DNA of 64,000 bases, taken from contig CM069439.1 in NCBI GenBank assembly GCA_035610365.1, positions 8,370,001 to 8,434,000 of the forward strand. The letters are read 5' to 3'. The DNA is from Aquatica leii. Lineage: Eukaryota; Arthropoda; Insecta; Coleoptera; Lampyridae. Below, one piece after another: positions 22,201 through 31,268 of the stretch (position 1 is its first letter; the number at the start of each line of letters is the position of its first letter). Position numbers and translations under genes: made by a program. Under the pieces are notes generated by a model. The model did not search any database and was not told where the DNA came from. It saw nothing but the letters and a program-made list of their open reading frames with translations.

Positions 22201-22382
22201 TGAAAAGTTCGCGAAGTTATTGTCAACTTCGAGAACGTTCACTAACTTATTGTCAACTTTCAGAACGTTTCCCGAAAGATGTAGAAAATTCTCAAGAGAA
22301 ATATATAAAAACGCTTCAAAGGAATCATAGGTGAGTTTTTTGAAGTCGGAAGTATTTAGACAGTCCCGCGCCGTACATAAGA
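22201..22382 (+). mobile_element. Old related LTR fragment, unit 2
   Basis: Duplicate of the fragment at 15399-15580, carried by the tandem duplication at an offset of 6802 bp, and effectively identical. Confidence 0.5.
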
Positions 22383-22691
22383 GCAAAGTCGTGTGGTGCA
22401 GGACGGCGCCGAAAAGCCTCTAAACTCAAAAGTAAAAAAAAGATAAAGCAACAAACAACATTGTCAAAACAAAACTTATAATGATAAAGAAACAGTAAGG
22501 AATTGATAGCTGTTATATTGTTTTTTATTTGTTTATTTTTTTTATTTTTCCTTTCTGAGACGAGGGAACTGAATTACTTCTCAAAAATAATATATTTTCC
22601 AAATGAGAGTACGCAATAATAGCATTTATTTGATCGAATACGTAACATGATAACATGAATTGTGTGAACTCAAACAAATCTGATTTTATTT

Positions 22692-24671
22692 ATGTTTGAG
22701 CTTGAAATTTGGCTTGCAACGAGCCAACAAGCGAACAAGCATTTTTTTGTCTGAGCTTGCAATGTACGAAACTTATATATTTAAGCGCTGCATCGGTCGC
22801 GATTTGTTGAATAAAAGAAAAAGAGAGGAAGAACTGGAAAACCATGTCAAAATTACGCAACTTTTTCAAAACCCAAATCTACTCTGCCAAATATTAATAA
22901 CAACAATAATACAGCTGAATCCCAATATTCTAAAGCTGTACTTGAAACAAGTATCAGCAGCAGACAAGAAACTGATCTTCTAGAAAGCAATCCATCAACA
23001 TCTTCAAGTTCCGCTGATAATGAAAAATCAACACCTTCAAAAATTATCAGAATGGAAAATATGAGTCAACTTTCGAAAGATGCTTCACTATGGCTAAAGA
23101 AATTACGTCTTAATAATATTCAAGAATTAGTAGATCGTGGCCCTGCTGATTATCAAAACAAAAAGGATATTTATCCGAGAGATAGTTCGGATATATAGTT
23201 ACTTCTTTAGAATTTTACCGAACAAAGAAAAAAATTGAGCGTTTTTGATTGTTGTATTCCGAAACAAAAAATTCACTTCTGTTGCAAGTTACATATCGAA
23301 AATGTTCTAAAATTGCTAAATCTTCCTAACCGTTTTAATAAAAACGAAATAATTGATTCTGAAATTCAAAATGTAATAAACAGAGAAACTAAATACTGGC
23401 AAGCTGTTATAGAAAAAAAATTTTACGTGATTCCGTTTTTATTAATAATATTATTCCGTATTCTTAGACTGCACTCCTGACTCTAGTCATCAAGAACAAA
23501 TTTCAGTTTGTATAAGATTTGTTAATTTAAAGAGCACGGGAATAAGTATAGAAAAACATTTTTATTATTTTGTCCTACAGATGATGAGTCAGGTAAAGAC
23601 TTGACAAAGTTTCTTTTGTCGGCGTTAGAGAAAGAAGGCTTAAATTTTCAACGATTTGCAGGATCAGGGTTACGACAATGGGGCAAATATGCGTGGTAGG
23701 CATAATGGTCTATAAAAACATTAAATTTCTTTGTTCCTCGTTACAATACTTTGAGTATCAATTTTTTCTTTAGTTCAAGAACTGTTTGTATTTTTTCAGC
23801 TTCTACTAAACGCTGGTCAATTCTGAAATCTAATTTATCTAAAGTAACAAATTTAAGTTTAAAACCTTTATCGGATACTGGATGATCTAGTAGAAAATAT
23901 GCAATAACTCCTTTAAGGTATCAGCTTGGGGAGGTTTATGATGCTGTTTGAAATAAGCGAAGAAAACTTTGAAAATAACGTAAAAAATTTAGCTGCATCG
24001 TTGGCCAAAAAATTGCAAAATTTTGAGTTCATTTGCATTCTTATATTGTGGTATAATCTTTTAAGTAAAGTTAGTAAAATTATTCAAAAACCGAACTTTG
24101 ATGTTGCTCAGTGTTGTAATCATTTAAATAATTTTTTAAAAGCTATCGCTACTATAAAGGTTTTAATGATCTTTTAATTGATGCTAATCAATCCAGCTTA
24201 GACATAGAACCTAAATTCAAAGCACAAAGAAGTCTAAAAGCGCGAAAAATAAATAAAAAAGATTTTGAATGTGACGATGAAACGATCCACGACGAAAGTT
24301 TAAGTTCAAGTTTAAAGTTGATTTTTTTAATGCTCTAGACGTAATCATAACATCAGTGGATAAGAGATTCCAATTACTTTATTCTTATTCTAATAATTTC
24401 GAGTTTTTATGAAATATTGATAAATTTAAAAATTATTCTGAAAACAAACAACTAGAATTATGCCAAAAATTAAAAAAATTATTAAACGACAAAACTCGCA
24501 ATGAACGAGACATAACTGCTGTGAAACTTAAAGAATTGCAATATTCACAAAATGTTGATAAAAAAGTTATGACGTCTCCAGAAGAAACTTTAAATTTATA
24601 TAATACTTCGTATTTTATTAACAATGCCGGTTTCTGTTGCTACCGCAGACCGACATATTTCAAAACTCAAA
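22692..24671 (+). pseudogene. hAT transposase relic (ZMYM1-like), unit 2
   Basis: Duplicate of 15890-17905. Outside 24004-24480 it is almost identical to unit 1. Inside that patch there are many substitutions and small indels, so the frame reading VDERFQLL in unit 1 carries a KRFQLL variant and extra stops here. The right-hand junction with the gypsy fragment is unchanged. Confidence 0.8.
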
Positions 24672-24796
24672 ATAATACTTTTATGGTCAAGGAAGTTGCC
24701 GAAATGGAGGAAGCTGTCGCTATCGCCACGATCCTTTCTACCGGTGTCGCATCCAGTCTTCTGTTCTGGGACAGAACAGTCTTAAGGAGGGGGCAG
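24672..24796 (+). mobile_element. Gypsy 3'-terminal stub before an LTR, unit 2
   Basis: Duplicate of 17906-18030 carried in the tandem duplication, with the same junction to the hAT relic and the same polypurine tract at 24786-24796. Confidence 0.8.
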
Positions 24797-25232
24797 TGAA
24801 ACGTTCTCAAATTCAAGAGCCTTCTCTAAATTGTTATCCATCTTCTAGAACGTATACCGAAAGAATGGAACACTCGAGAAGGATTTCCAAAATGTGTATA
24901 AATACGGAACAAACAAATCGTAGGTCAGTTATTCCCGTAATATGAAGACGGCATCGCTAAGAAAATTATTAAATAAGTAATTAACGCGTGTGTGCAGATA
25001 AATATATGGAGTATAATCTTGTACGTGACTTACGTGTAAACAAACAATAAGTGTTAAATAGTTATCCGCGGACTTTATCTTATCTTCGTGTGAGTGATAG
25101 CGTTATACATAAATTAGAGCTTAAGTGTTTTTATTATATGTCCTTAGATTTAATTAGTTGGGTTAGTTTAAACGTGTACATATTTTTAGTAGTAGTTTAA
25201 ATAAATCAGTTTTAATAATAAAATACGTAACA
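24797..25232 (+). mobile_element. Gypsy B 5' LTR (436 bp)
   Basis: Duplicate of the LTR at 18031-18466 and the 5' LTR of the longest gypsy body in the window (24797-30925). TG...CA ends. A polypurine tract of another element lies immediately upstream instead of ordinary flanking DNA, so no target duplication can be read on this side. Confidence 0.85.
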
Positions 25233-25467
25233 ATTGGTATTAGGTGTCCGGTTTAAAAGCCGTGGAAATCGTGTAAATAGATAAAGCTGTTCGCGATTTT
25301 TAGTGTAAATATCGTTCCCGTAATAAAAACATTAATTGCGTAAATAAATAAAACTTTAGTTCGCGTTTAATCGCAGTTGTTCTATTTCGTTAAACTATTG
25401 TCGGGCATTATTAAAATTTAGTGTTATTAAACTTTTCTTATTGTTATTATTATTCGTTGTTAAATTT

Positions 25468-26868
25468 ATGCCGGTGACGCGTTTGCAAGCAGTTAAAATA
25501 GATTCAAAAATATTTGAAATTCTCGAATCTATGAATAAAAATATGGAAGAAAATAATAGAAAAATGAGGGAAAATTCACAGAAAATTGAAAAAAAACTAT
25601 CCGAACATTCTCAGAAAATGGAAGAAAAGTTTTACGAAAATTCGCAGAAGATAGAAGGAAATTCTAAAAAAATAGAAGAAATATCGTTGGAAAATTCTAC
25701 ACGTTTAAAAGAAGAAATACGAACGAGCATAGAAAATCAAATTAAAATTGTTCAAGAGGAAACCCAAGCAGATATGTTAAACTTAAAAGAAGAAATTTGC
25801 GAATCTGTGAAAGAGAAAATAGAAGCAATAGAGGACAAATTAGAAAACAAAATAAAACTGCTTGAAGAAAGAATGAACCAAATGAATTGTCACGGTGAAG
25901 GAAGCGTCACAAGTGAAGATTTAATAATGGACCATCGAGAAGAAACCACTCACAAGTTCAAAGTTGTACCTCCGAATTTTGTTGGTAAAGTTCGATGGCC
26001 AACCTACTACAAGCAGTTTCAAGCCGCAGCTACAGCTAATGGTTGGACCAACAAGCAGAAAGCGACGTCTTTAATTGTGTCCTTACGCGGAGAAGCGCTT
26101 GGAATCTTGCAAACTGTTCCTGACCACTTGCCAGAAAATTACGAACTCTTAATTTCACGATTAGAAATCAGATATGGAGATGCCCATCTTTAACAAGTGT
26201 ATCAAGCTCAAATTGAAAGTCGTGTTCAGAAAGCTGCCGAAAGTCTTCAAGAGTTTGAGGCCGACATCGCCAGATTAACACGGCTTGCGTATCCTACAGC
26301 ACCAGATACCTTCTTAGAGCAGTTGGCTATTCAAACCTTTGTAGATGGCCTCCGAGACAACGAAACGCAGCATACTCTGCGGTTAGCTCGACCGAAGACG
26401 TTGGATGACGTTTTAACCCATGCCTTGGAGTTCGAGGCGGCAAACCAAGCGTCGCACCGAGGTAGCCATAAGCTCCGTTGTGCTGCAGAAATATCCTCGC
26501 ACACCGACGAAAGCATTAAAGACATAGTGCGACGAGTATTTCGGAAACGAGTAGCTCGAGGAAGAGAACTGACGTGCTGGAACTGCGGGGAAGTGGGCCA
26601 CGTACGACGACGCTGTACTAAGCTCAGAAGAGCGTCTGGAAAACTAGAACGGGTCGACCGAATGGGGCGAAAGTCGACCTCAACTAGCCATGCCCCGGAG
26701 ATTACCACCCAAATGGCATCGCCTAGGGAGCAATTGCATAGCATTTATCTCGATGGCAATATCAATGAAAGAAGCGTTCAGTTACTGGTTGACACGGGAG
26801 CGACGAAGACCATCATTCGTCTTGACATTTTATTGGAAAACGAGAAGACATCACCAGTAACAGTATGA
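25468..26868 (+). pseudogene. gag: Gypsy B Gag and start of protease
   Basis: Same sequence and same two nonsense mutations as unit 1 (TAA at 26194 and TGA at 26866), showing that the damage predates the tandem duplication. N-terminal repetitive coiled coil, capsid-like segment, CCHC knuckle (26576-26617) and DTGAT protease motif (about 26791-26805). Confidence 0.85.
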
Positions 26869-28367
26869 CTTCGAACGGCGACGGGCGATGAAATACCTAC
26901 TCACGGACATGTCAAAGTAACCATTGGTTTGGGAAATGGAGTACTCGACCATCAAGTACTGGTAGCCGACATCACGGAAGAAGTTATCCTAGGAATGGAC
27001 GTGATAAAGAAGTATGGGTTCCATTTGGATATGAAGAACGATGTCCTGAAGATCAATAATGAAGAAATTCCTTTTCATTCGTCAGAGAAGGCAGTCGTGC
27101 GAGTCTTATTGAGTGAAGACGTAATTCTGCCTGGATGGAAATCTTCGGGAAGGCTACATACGCGCGATTGAGCCAGTAGAGGGCGGTTTAGTTGAAAAGG
27201 AACTACTCGTTGGCAGAACTTTTGTACGAGTAAAAAACACGATGCCAGTAAGGATCTTAAACATTAACTCAGATCCTGTAACGTTGTGGAGAGAGAAGGC
27301 GTGATTGAACCTTCAAGTAGCCCGTGGGCGTGCCTAGTGGTACTCGTAAAAGAAAGATGGATCAACGAGGTTTTACGTAGACTACAGACAGCTAAACGAC
27401 GTGACCAAAAAAAAAAGTTAACCTTCACCTAGAATTGACGATACGTTAGACACGTTGTCAGGATCCCAGTGGTTTTCTACGTTAGATTTAAAGAGTGGAT
27501 ACTAGCAGGTAGAATTAGAACCTAAGGATCGTGAAAAAACAGCTTTTACGATTGTGGCAGTTTACTGTGATGCCCTTCGGCCTGTGTAACGCGCTTGCAA
27601 CGTTCGAGCGTTTGATGGAGACCATCTTGCGCGGATTGTCTTAGAAGACGTGCTTGGTTTACCTGGACGACGTGATCGTGGTTGGAAGGTCGTTTGAAGA
27701 ACACTTGAACAACTTGCAAGAAGTGTTTCAGCGACTACGTGGGGCTAATCTCAAACTGAGCCCAAAGAAGTGCCACGTATTTAAGAAGGAAGTGCAATAT
27801 CTTGGCGACGTCGTATCTAGAAATGAATTAAAGGTTGACCCAGACAAAATTCGAGCAGTGCAAGGATGGCCAAGAACAATCGACAAACATCAGGTCCGAA
27901 GTTTCCTTAGGTTGTGCACCTATTATAGACGATTTGTACCCGGATTTGCCAGTATTGCCAAACCATTGACAAAATTGACGGAAGAAAGAGCAGAATTTAG
28001 ATGGAATGAAAACTGCAAAAATTCTTTTAATCAAGTAAAACAGGCCCTAGTCACTTCGCTGATTTTGAGTTATCCAAGAAAAGATGGAAAATTTGTTTTG
28101 GATACCGACGCAAGCAATCTGGCCATAGGCGCGGTCCTTTCGCAGGTTCAAGATGGACAAGAAAAAGTTATCGCGTATTTTAGCAAGGTTTTGTCCAGGC
28201 CAGAAAGGAATTATTGCGTGACCAGGAGGAAGCTGTTAGCAGTCGTTAAGTCCATCGAACATTTCTACAAGTATTTGTATGGACGAAAATTTTTACTGAG
28301 AACAGACCACGCCGCTTTAAAATGGCTACTGCAGTTCCGTAACCCAGAAGGACAAGTGGCAAGATGA
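26869..28367 (+). pseudogene. pol: Gypsy B protease, reverse transcriptase and RNase H
   Basis: Protease blocks lie up to 27171. The N-terminal fingers of reverse transcriptase are broken by deletion and stops (27171-27650). An open frame at 27654-28367 then holds VYLDDVIVVG, CTYYRRFVPGF and the RNase H blocks DTDASNLAIGAVLSQ (about 28106-28150), TRRKLLAVVKS.EHF.KYLYG and LLRTDHAALKWLL. The catalytic YLDD and the RNase H DTDAS are intact. The TGA at 28365 replaces the Trp that follows VAR in other copies. Confidence 0.85.
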
Positions 28368-29924
28368 ATCGAGCGACTGCAAGAGTATGACTATGACACA
28401 GAACACCGTGCCGGAAGCAGTCATCGGAACGCTGATGCCTTGTCCAGAAGACCATGTCCGGCGGACTATAGCCATTGTTTGCGACTGGAAGAAAAAGTAG
28501 AATGCCTCCGGAGAACTGATATGGTTGATGATGAGTGGGAACCTGAGCAGTTACGTCGCGAACAAGAAGAGGATCCTGAAATAAGATTACTCCTGGACTG
28601 GAAAGAAAGCGGCCGACGACCAACTTGGGAAGAAGTGAGTGCGATCCCTAGAAAGTGCCGAGGGCACGGGAAACAGACTACAATTGGTAGTGTCGAAGAG
28701 CAGGGTGTCAGAAGCGTTGAAGCATCTCCACAATGGAACATCAGGAAGACACTTTGGCATTAAGAAGACGTTGATTAAAGTGCGAGAATGATTCTACTAG
28801 ATGAACTGCAAAGAGGACGTCATGAAGTGGTGCCGTAAATGCATAGTCTGCGCATCAGGAACTGGTCCAGCAAAAAAGCGCAAAGCACCCATGAAGCAAT
28901 ACAACGTAGGAAGCCCTTTAGAAAGAGTAGCGATTGACATCGCAGGGCTGTTCCCAGAATCCGATTCGGAAAATAAATACATCCTGGTGGCGATGGATTA
29001 TTTCACGAAATGGACAGAGGATTACGCCATACCCAATCAGGAAGCAGCTACAGTCGCAGACGTATTAGTAAAAGAATTTTTCTGCCGGTTTGGAGTTCCG
29101 TTGGAATTGCACTCCGATCAATGCCGCAATTTTGAGTCTGGGCTGTTTCAAGAAGTTTGTCGACTGTTGGGAATTAAGAAAACTAGGACAACGCCTCTCC
29201 ATCCTCAATCTGATGGCATGGTTGAACGGATGAATCGAACAATGGGCAAGTACTTAGCCAAGGTAGTGTCCGAACACCAAAGAGACTGGGATCAGTACTT
29301 GCACCTTTTCCTAATGGCATACCGATCATCCGTTCACGAAAGCACAGGCCAAACACCATCCTGTGTCATGCTCGGTCGTGAAATACGATTGCCATGCGAC
29401 CTTCAATTTGGACGAAGACCGGAAGAAGAAGTTGCTGGAGAAGATTACGTCAGCAAGCTGACCAAGAGGCTAGACGAAATACATGAAGAGGTCCGTAAAA
29501 ACACACAAATTGCCAGCGACAGGATGAAGACTAGATATGACGTCAAGGCACAAAATGGTGGGTTTCAACCTGGCGATATGGTCTGGTTGTATAATCCTCA
29601 AAGGAGACGTGGTTTGTCGCCGAAGCTGCAAAGGCAATGGGAGGGCCCTTATGAAGTCATGCAGCGTATTAATGACGTCATATATCGCATCCGAAAACCG
29701 CCCAGAAGCAAGCCAAAAGTGGTCCACGTCGATCGTCTAGCCCCGTTTGCTGGCGATAACCACAATACGCAAGTTCAGGTCCGAACCAGAGTAATAAGTA
29801 GCAGAACCAGGAATCCAGTCGAAAAAATGGAGTTCGAGAAATTTATGAACTTATACGGAGGTTCTGGAAAAGCTAGGTTCGGAGTTACCACCGAGGAACA
29901 ACAAGACCTGTTCCAGACACAAAA
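28368..29924 (+). pseudogene. pol: Gypsy B integrase
   Basis: The zinc-binding N-terminus is partly frame-shifted (28690-28800). From 28801 an open frame of 382 codons carries CRKC.VCAS, the DDE core (Asp in AIDIAG, about 28932-28949; Asp in HSDQ, about 29110-29121; Glu in VERMNR, about 29221-29238), and the C-terminal domain with GDMVWLYNP...GPYEV. It ends with a tail containing SRTRNPVEKMEFEKFM. One missing base relative to the copy at 60460 shifts the frame just before the macrodomain at about 29925. Confidence 0.9.
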
Positions 29925-30466
29925 GATTACGCCATCGCACATTGCGTGAGCAAGCATCTTGACATGTCCAGAGGGGTTGCAGTCGTGTTTAAAAAGAAGG
30001 TTGGGCAGCTAGATGAATTACGAAGACAGCAACCGGCAGTCGGAAAAGTTTTAGGACTACGTGGTGACGGACGCTTCGTTTTCTATCTGGTCACCAAGAA
30101 ATACTCACGTGTCAAGCCGTTATACAAAGATCTGTGGCGAACATTATGGAGTCTCAAGAGAGAAATGGAGTACCATCATGTTAAGAAATTGGCAGTACCC
30201 AAGCTTGGTTGTGGCTTAGATCAACTGAATTGGAGGACAGTTCGAAACATGTTGGAGGTCGTCTTCCGAGGAACAGACATTCAAGTGTTGGTCTGTAGTT
30301 ACCAACCAAGGAGAATATTGGGTCAGGAAATGTCCATTGACAGTTACTTTTATGGTCAAGGAAGTTGCCGAAATGGAGGAAGCTGCCGCTATCGCCACGA
30401 TCCTTTTTACCGGTGTCGCATCCAGTCCCCTGTTCTGGGACAGAACAGTCCTAAGAAGGGGGCAGT
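29925..30466 (+). CDS. Gypsy B macrodomain (TARG1/OARD1-like) plus CCCH finger
   Basis: This open frame runs without a stop to 30476. The first 130 residues resemble macrodomains of the TARG1/OARD1 class, which remove ADP-ribose from Glu/Asp side chains. Visible blocks are DYAIAHCVS...LDMSRGVAV (start of the fold and ADP-ribose loop), FVFYLVTKK (the Lys equivalent to human TARG1 Lys84), and LGCGLDQLNW (the Asp equivalent to Asp125, in the GCGLD loop). A linker leads to GSCRNGGSCRYRHD, a CCCH finger whose first Cys is replaced by Ser here but is present at 42300 and 47100. It is one base out of frame with integrase, although related copies read continuously. Function is inferred from family features only. 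Confidence 0.85.
30451..30466 (+). other. Gypsy B polypurine tract
   Basis: CCTAAGAAGGGGGCAG directly precedes the 3' LTR. This is the plus-strand priming site expected for an LTR element, and the equivalent tract stands before every 3' LTR of the family in the window. Confidence 0.8.
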
Positions 30467-30925
30467 GAAACGTTAGAGAAGTTATTTGCAAATTCAAGAG
30501 CCTTCTAGAAGCTGTTATCCATCTTCTAGAAGATATACCGAAAGTTAGGGAACACTCGAGAAGGATTTCCAAATGTGTATACATACCGACGAAACAAATC
30601 GTAGGTCAGTTATTGCCGTAATGCGAAGCCTGCAGTGTCAAGATTATTCAAGTTGAAATAAATAAGTCGTTAGCTCATGTGTGTGTACATAAATACTCGG
30701 AGAATAATCTCGTACGTGATTTTAGTGTAAACAAGTTTGTGAAGCTATCCGCGGACTTTATCTTATCTTCTTGTAAGTGATATAAATTATAGTGTAAGTG
30801 TATTTTATTAAATATTATTAGATTTAATTAGTTCCGTTAATTTAAAAGTGTACATATTTCTAGTATAAGTAAAACATATTTTTAGTCGTTTAAATAAATT
30901 AGTTTTAATAATAAAATACGTAACA
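30467..30925 (+). mobile_element. Gypsy B 3' LTR (459 bp)
   Basis: TGAAACGTTA...ACGTAACA. Followed by GTAT, the likely target-site duplication on this side (compare CTAT and ATAT at other copies). It carries an insertion near its start relative to the 5' LTR and differs throughout. The flank to 31268 (30926-31268) has no gene and leads into the 3' end of the phosphatase gene. Confidence 0.85.
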
Positions 30926-31268
30926 GTATTATTTTTTTTTTGTAAATAAAATGTGGTGTTCGCTTTTATCTTTCTATCGTAAGAAGAACGTACCCCGTAT
31001 TTTTTTACTGAAAAAAGATACAATAAAATACCCACTTTTAATTATTGAAAAAATTTCAGTTCCGGTTTCGACCCAAGTAAAAATAACGGTTCCGGTCCGA
31101 TTTTTGGTTTTATTTGGATTTGGTAAAGGTCGTTAAACAGAACACTATAATATTAAAGTGAAAAGCACATTGTTTTTTATTTTTTTAAAACCGTATTAAA
31201 ATAATTATAATACATCTAATTAAATTGAAAAATTAAAGGCAGAGTTTATGGAAGCAACTGTCTGTATT

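Larger units (their letters stand above)
21152..27916. repeat. Tandem duplication, unit 2
   Basis: Second copy of 14354-21151. Offsets drift from 6804 to 6802, 6794, 6766 and 6764 along its length through small indels, many in A or T runs. Unit 2 runs on without a break into the rest of the gypsy element after 27916, so it carries the original right junction while unit 1 carries the original left one. Identity is near complete except for a diverged patch at about 24004-24480. Confidence 0.9.

Noticed and set aside
29946-30476. Possibility that the macrodomain frame is an envelope gene
   Set aside because: There is no signal peptide, transmembrane segment, furin-like site or fusion-peptide-like stretch. 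Motifs match a macrodomain, and the frame is fused to integrase in two copies.
30216-30584. Minus-strand 122-aa frame over the macrodomain and 3' LTR
   Set aside because: Shadow of the macrodomain-finger frame. Similar antisense frames at 42158-42394 and 60751-61068 follow from the same sequence.
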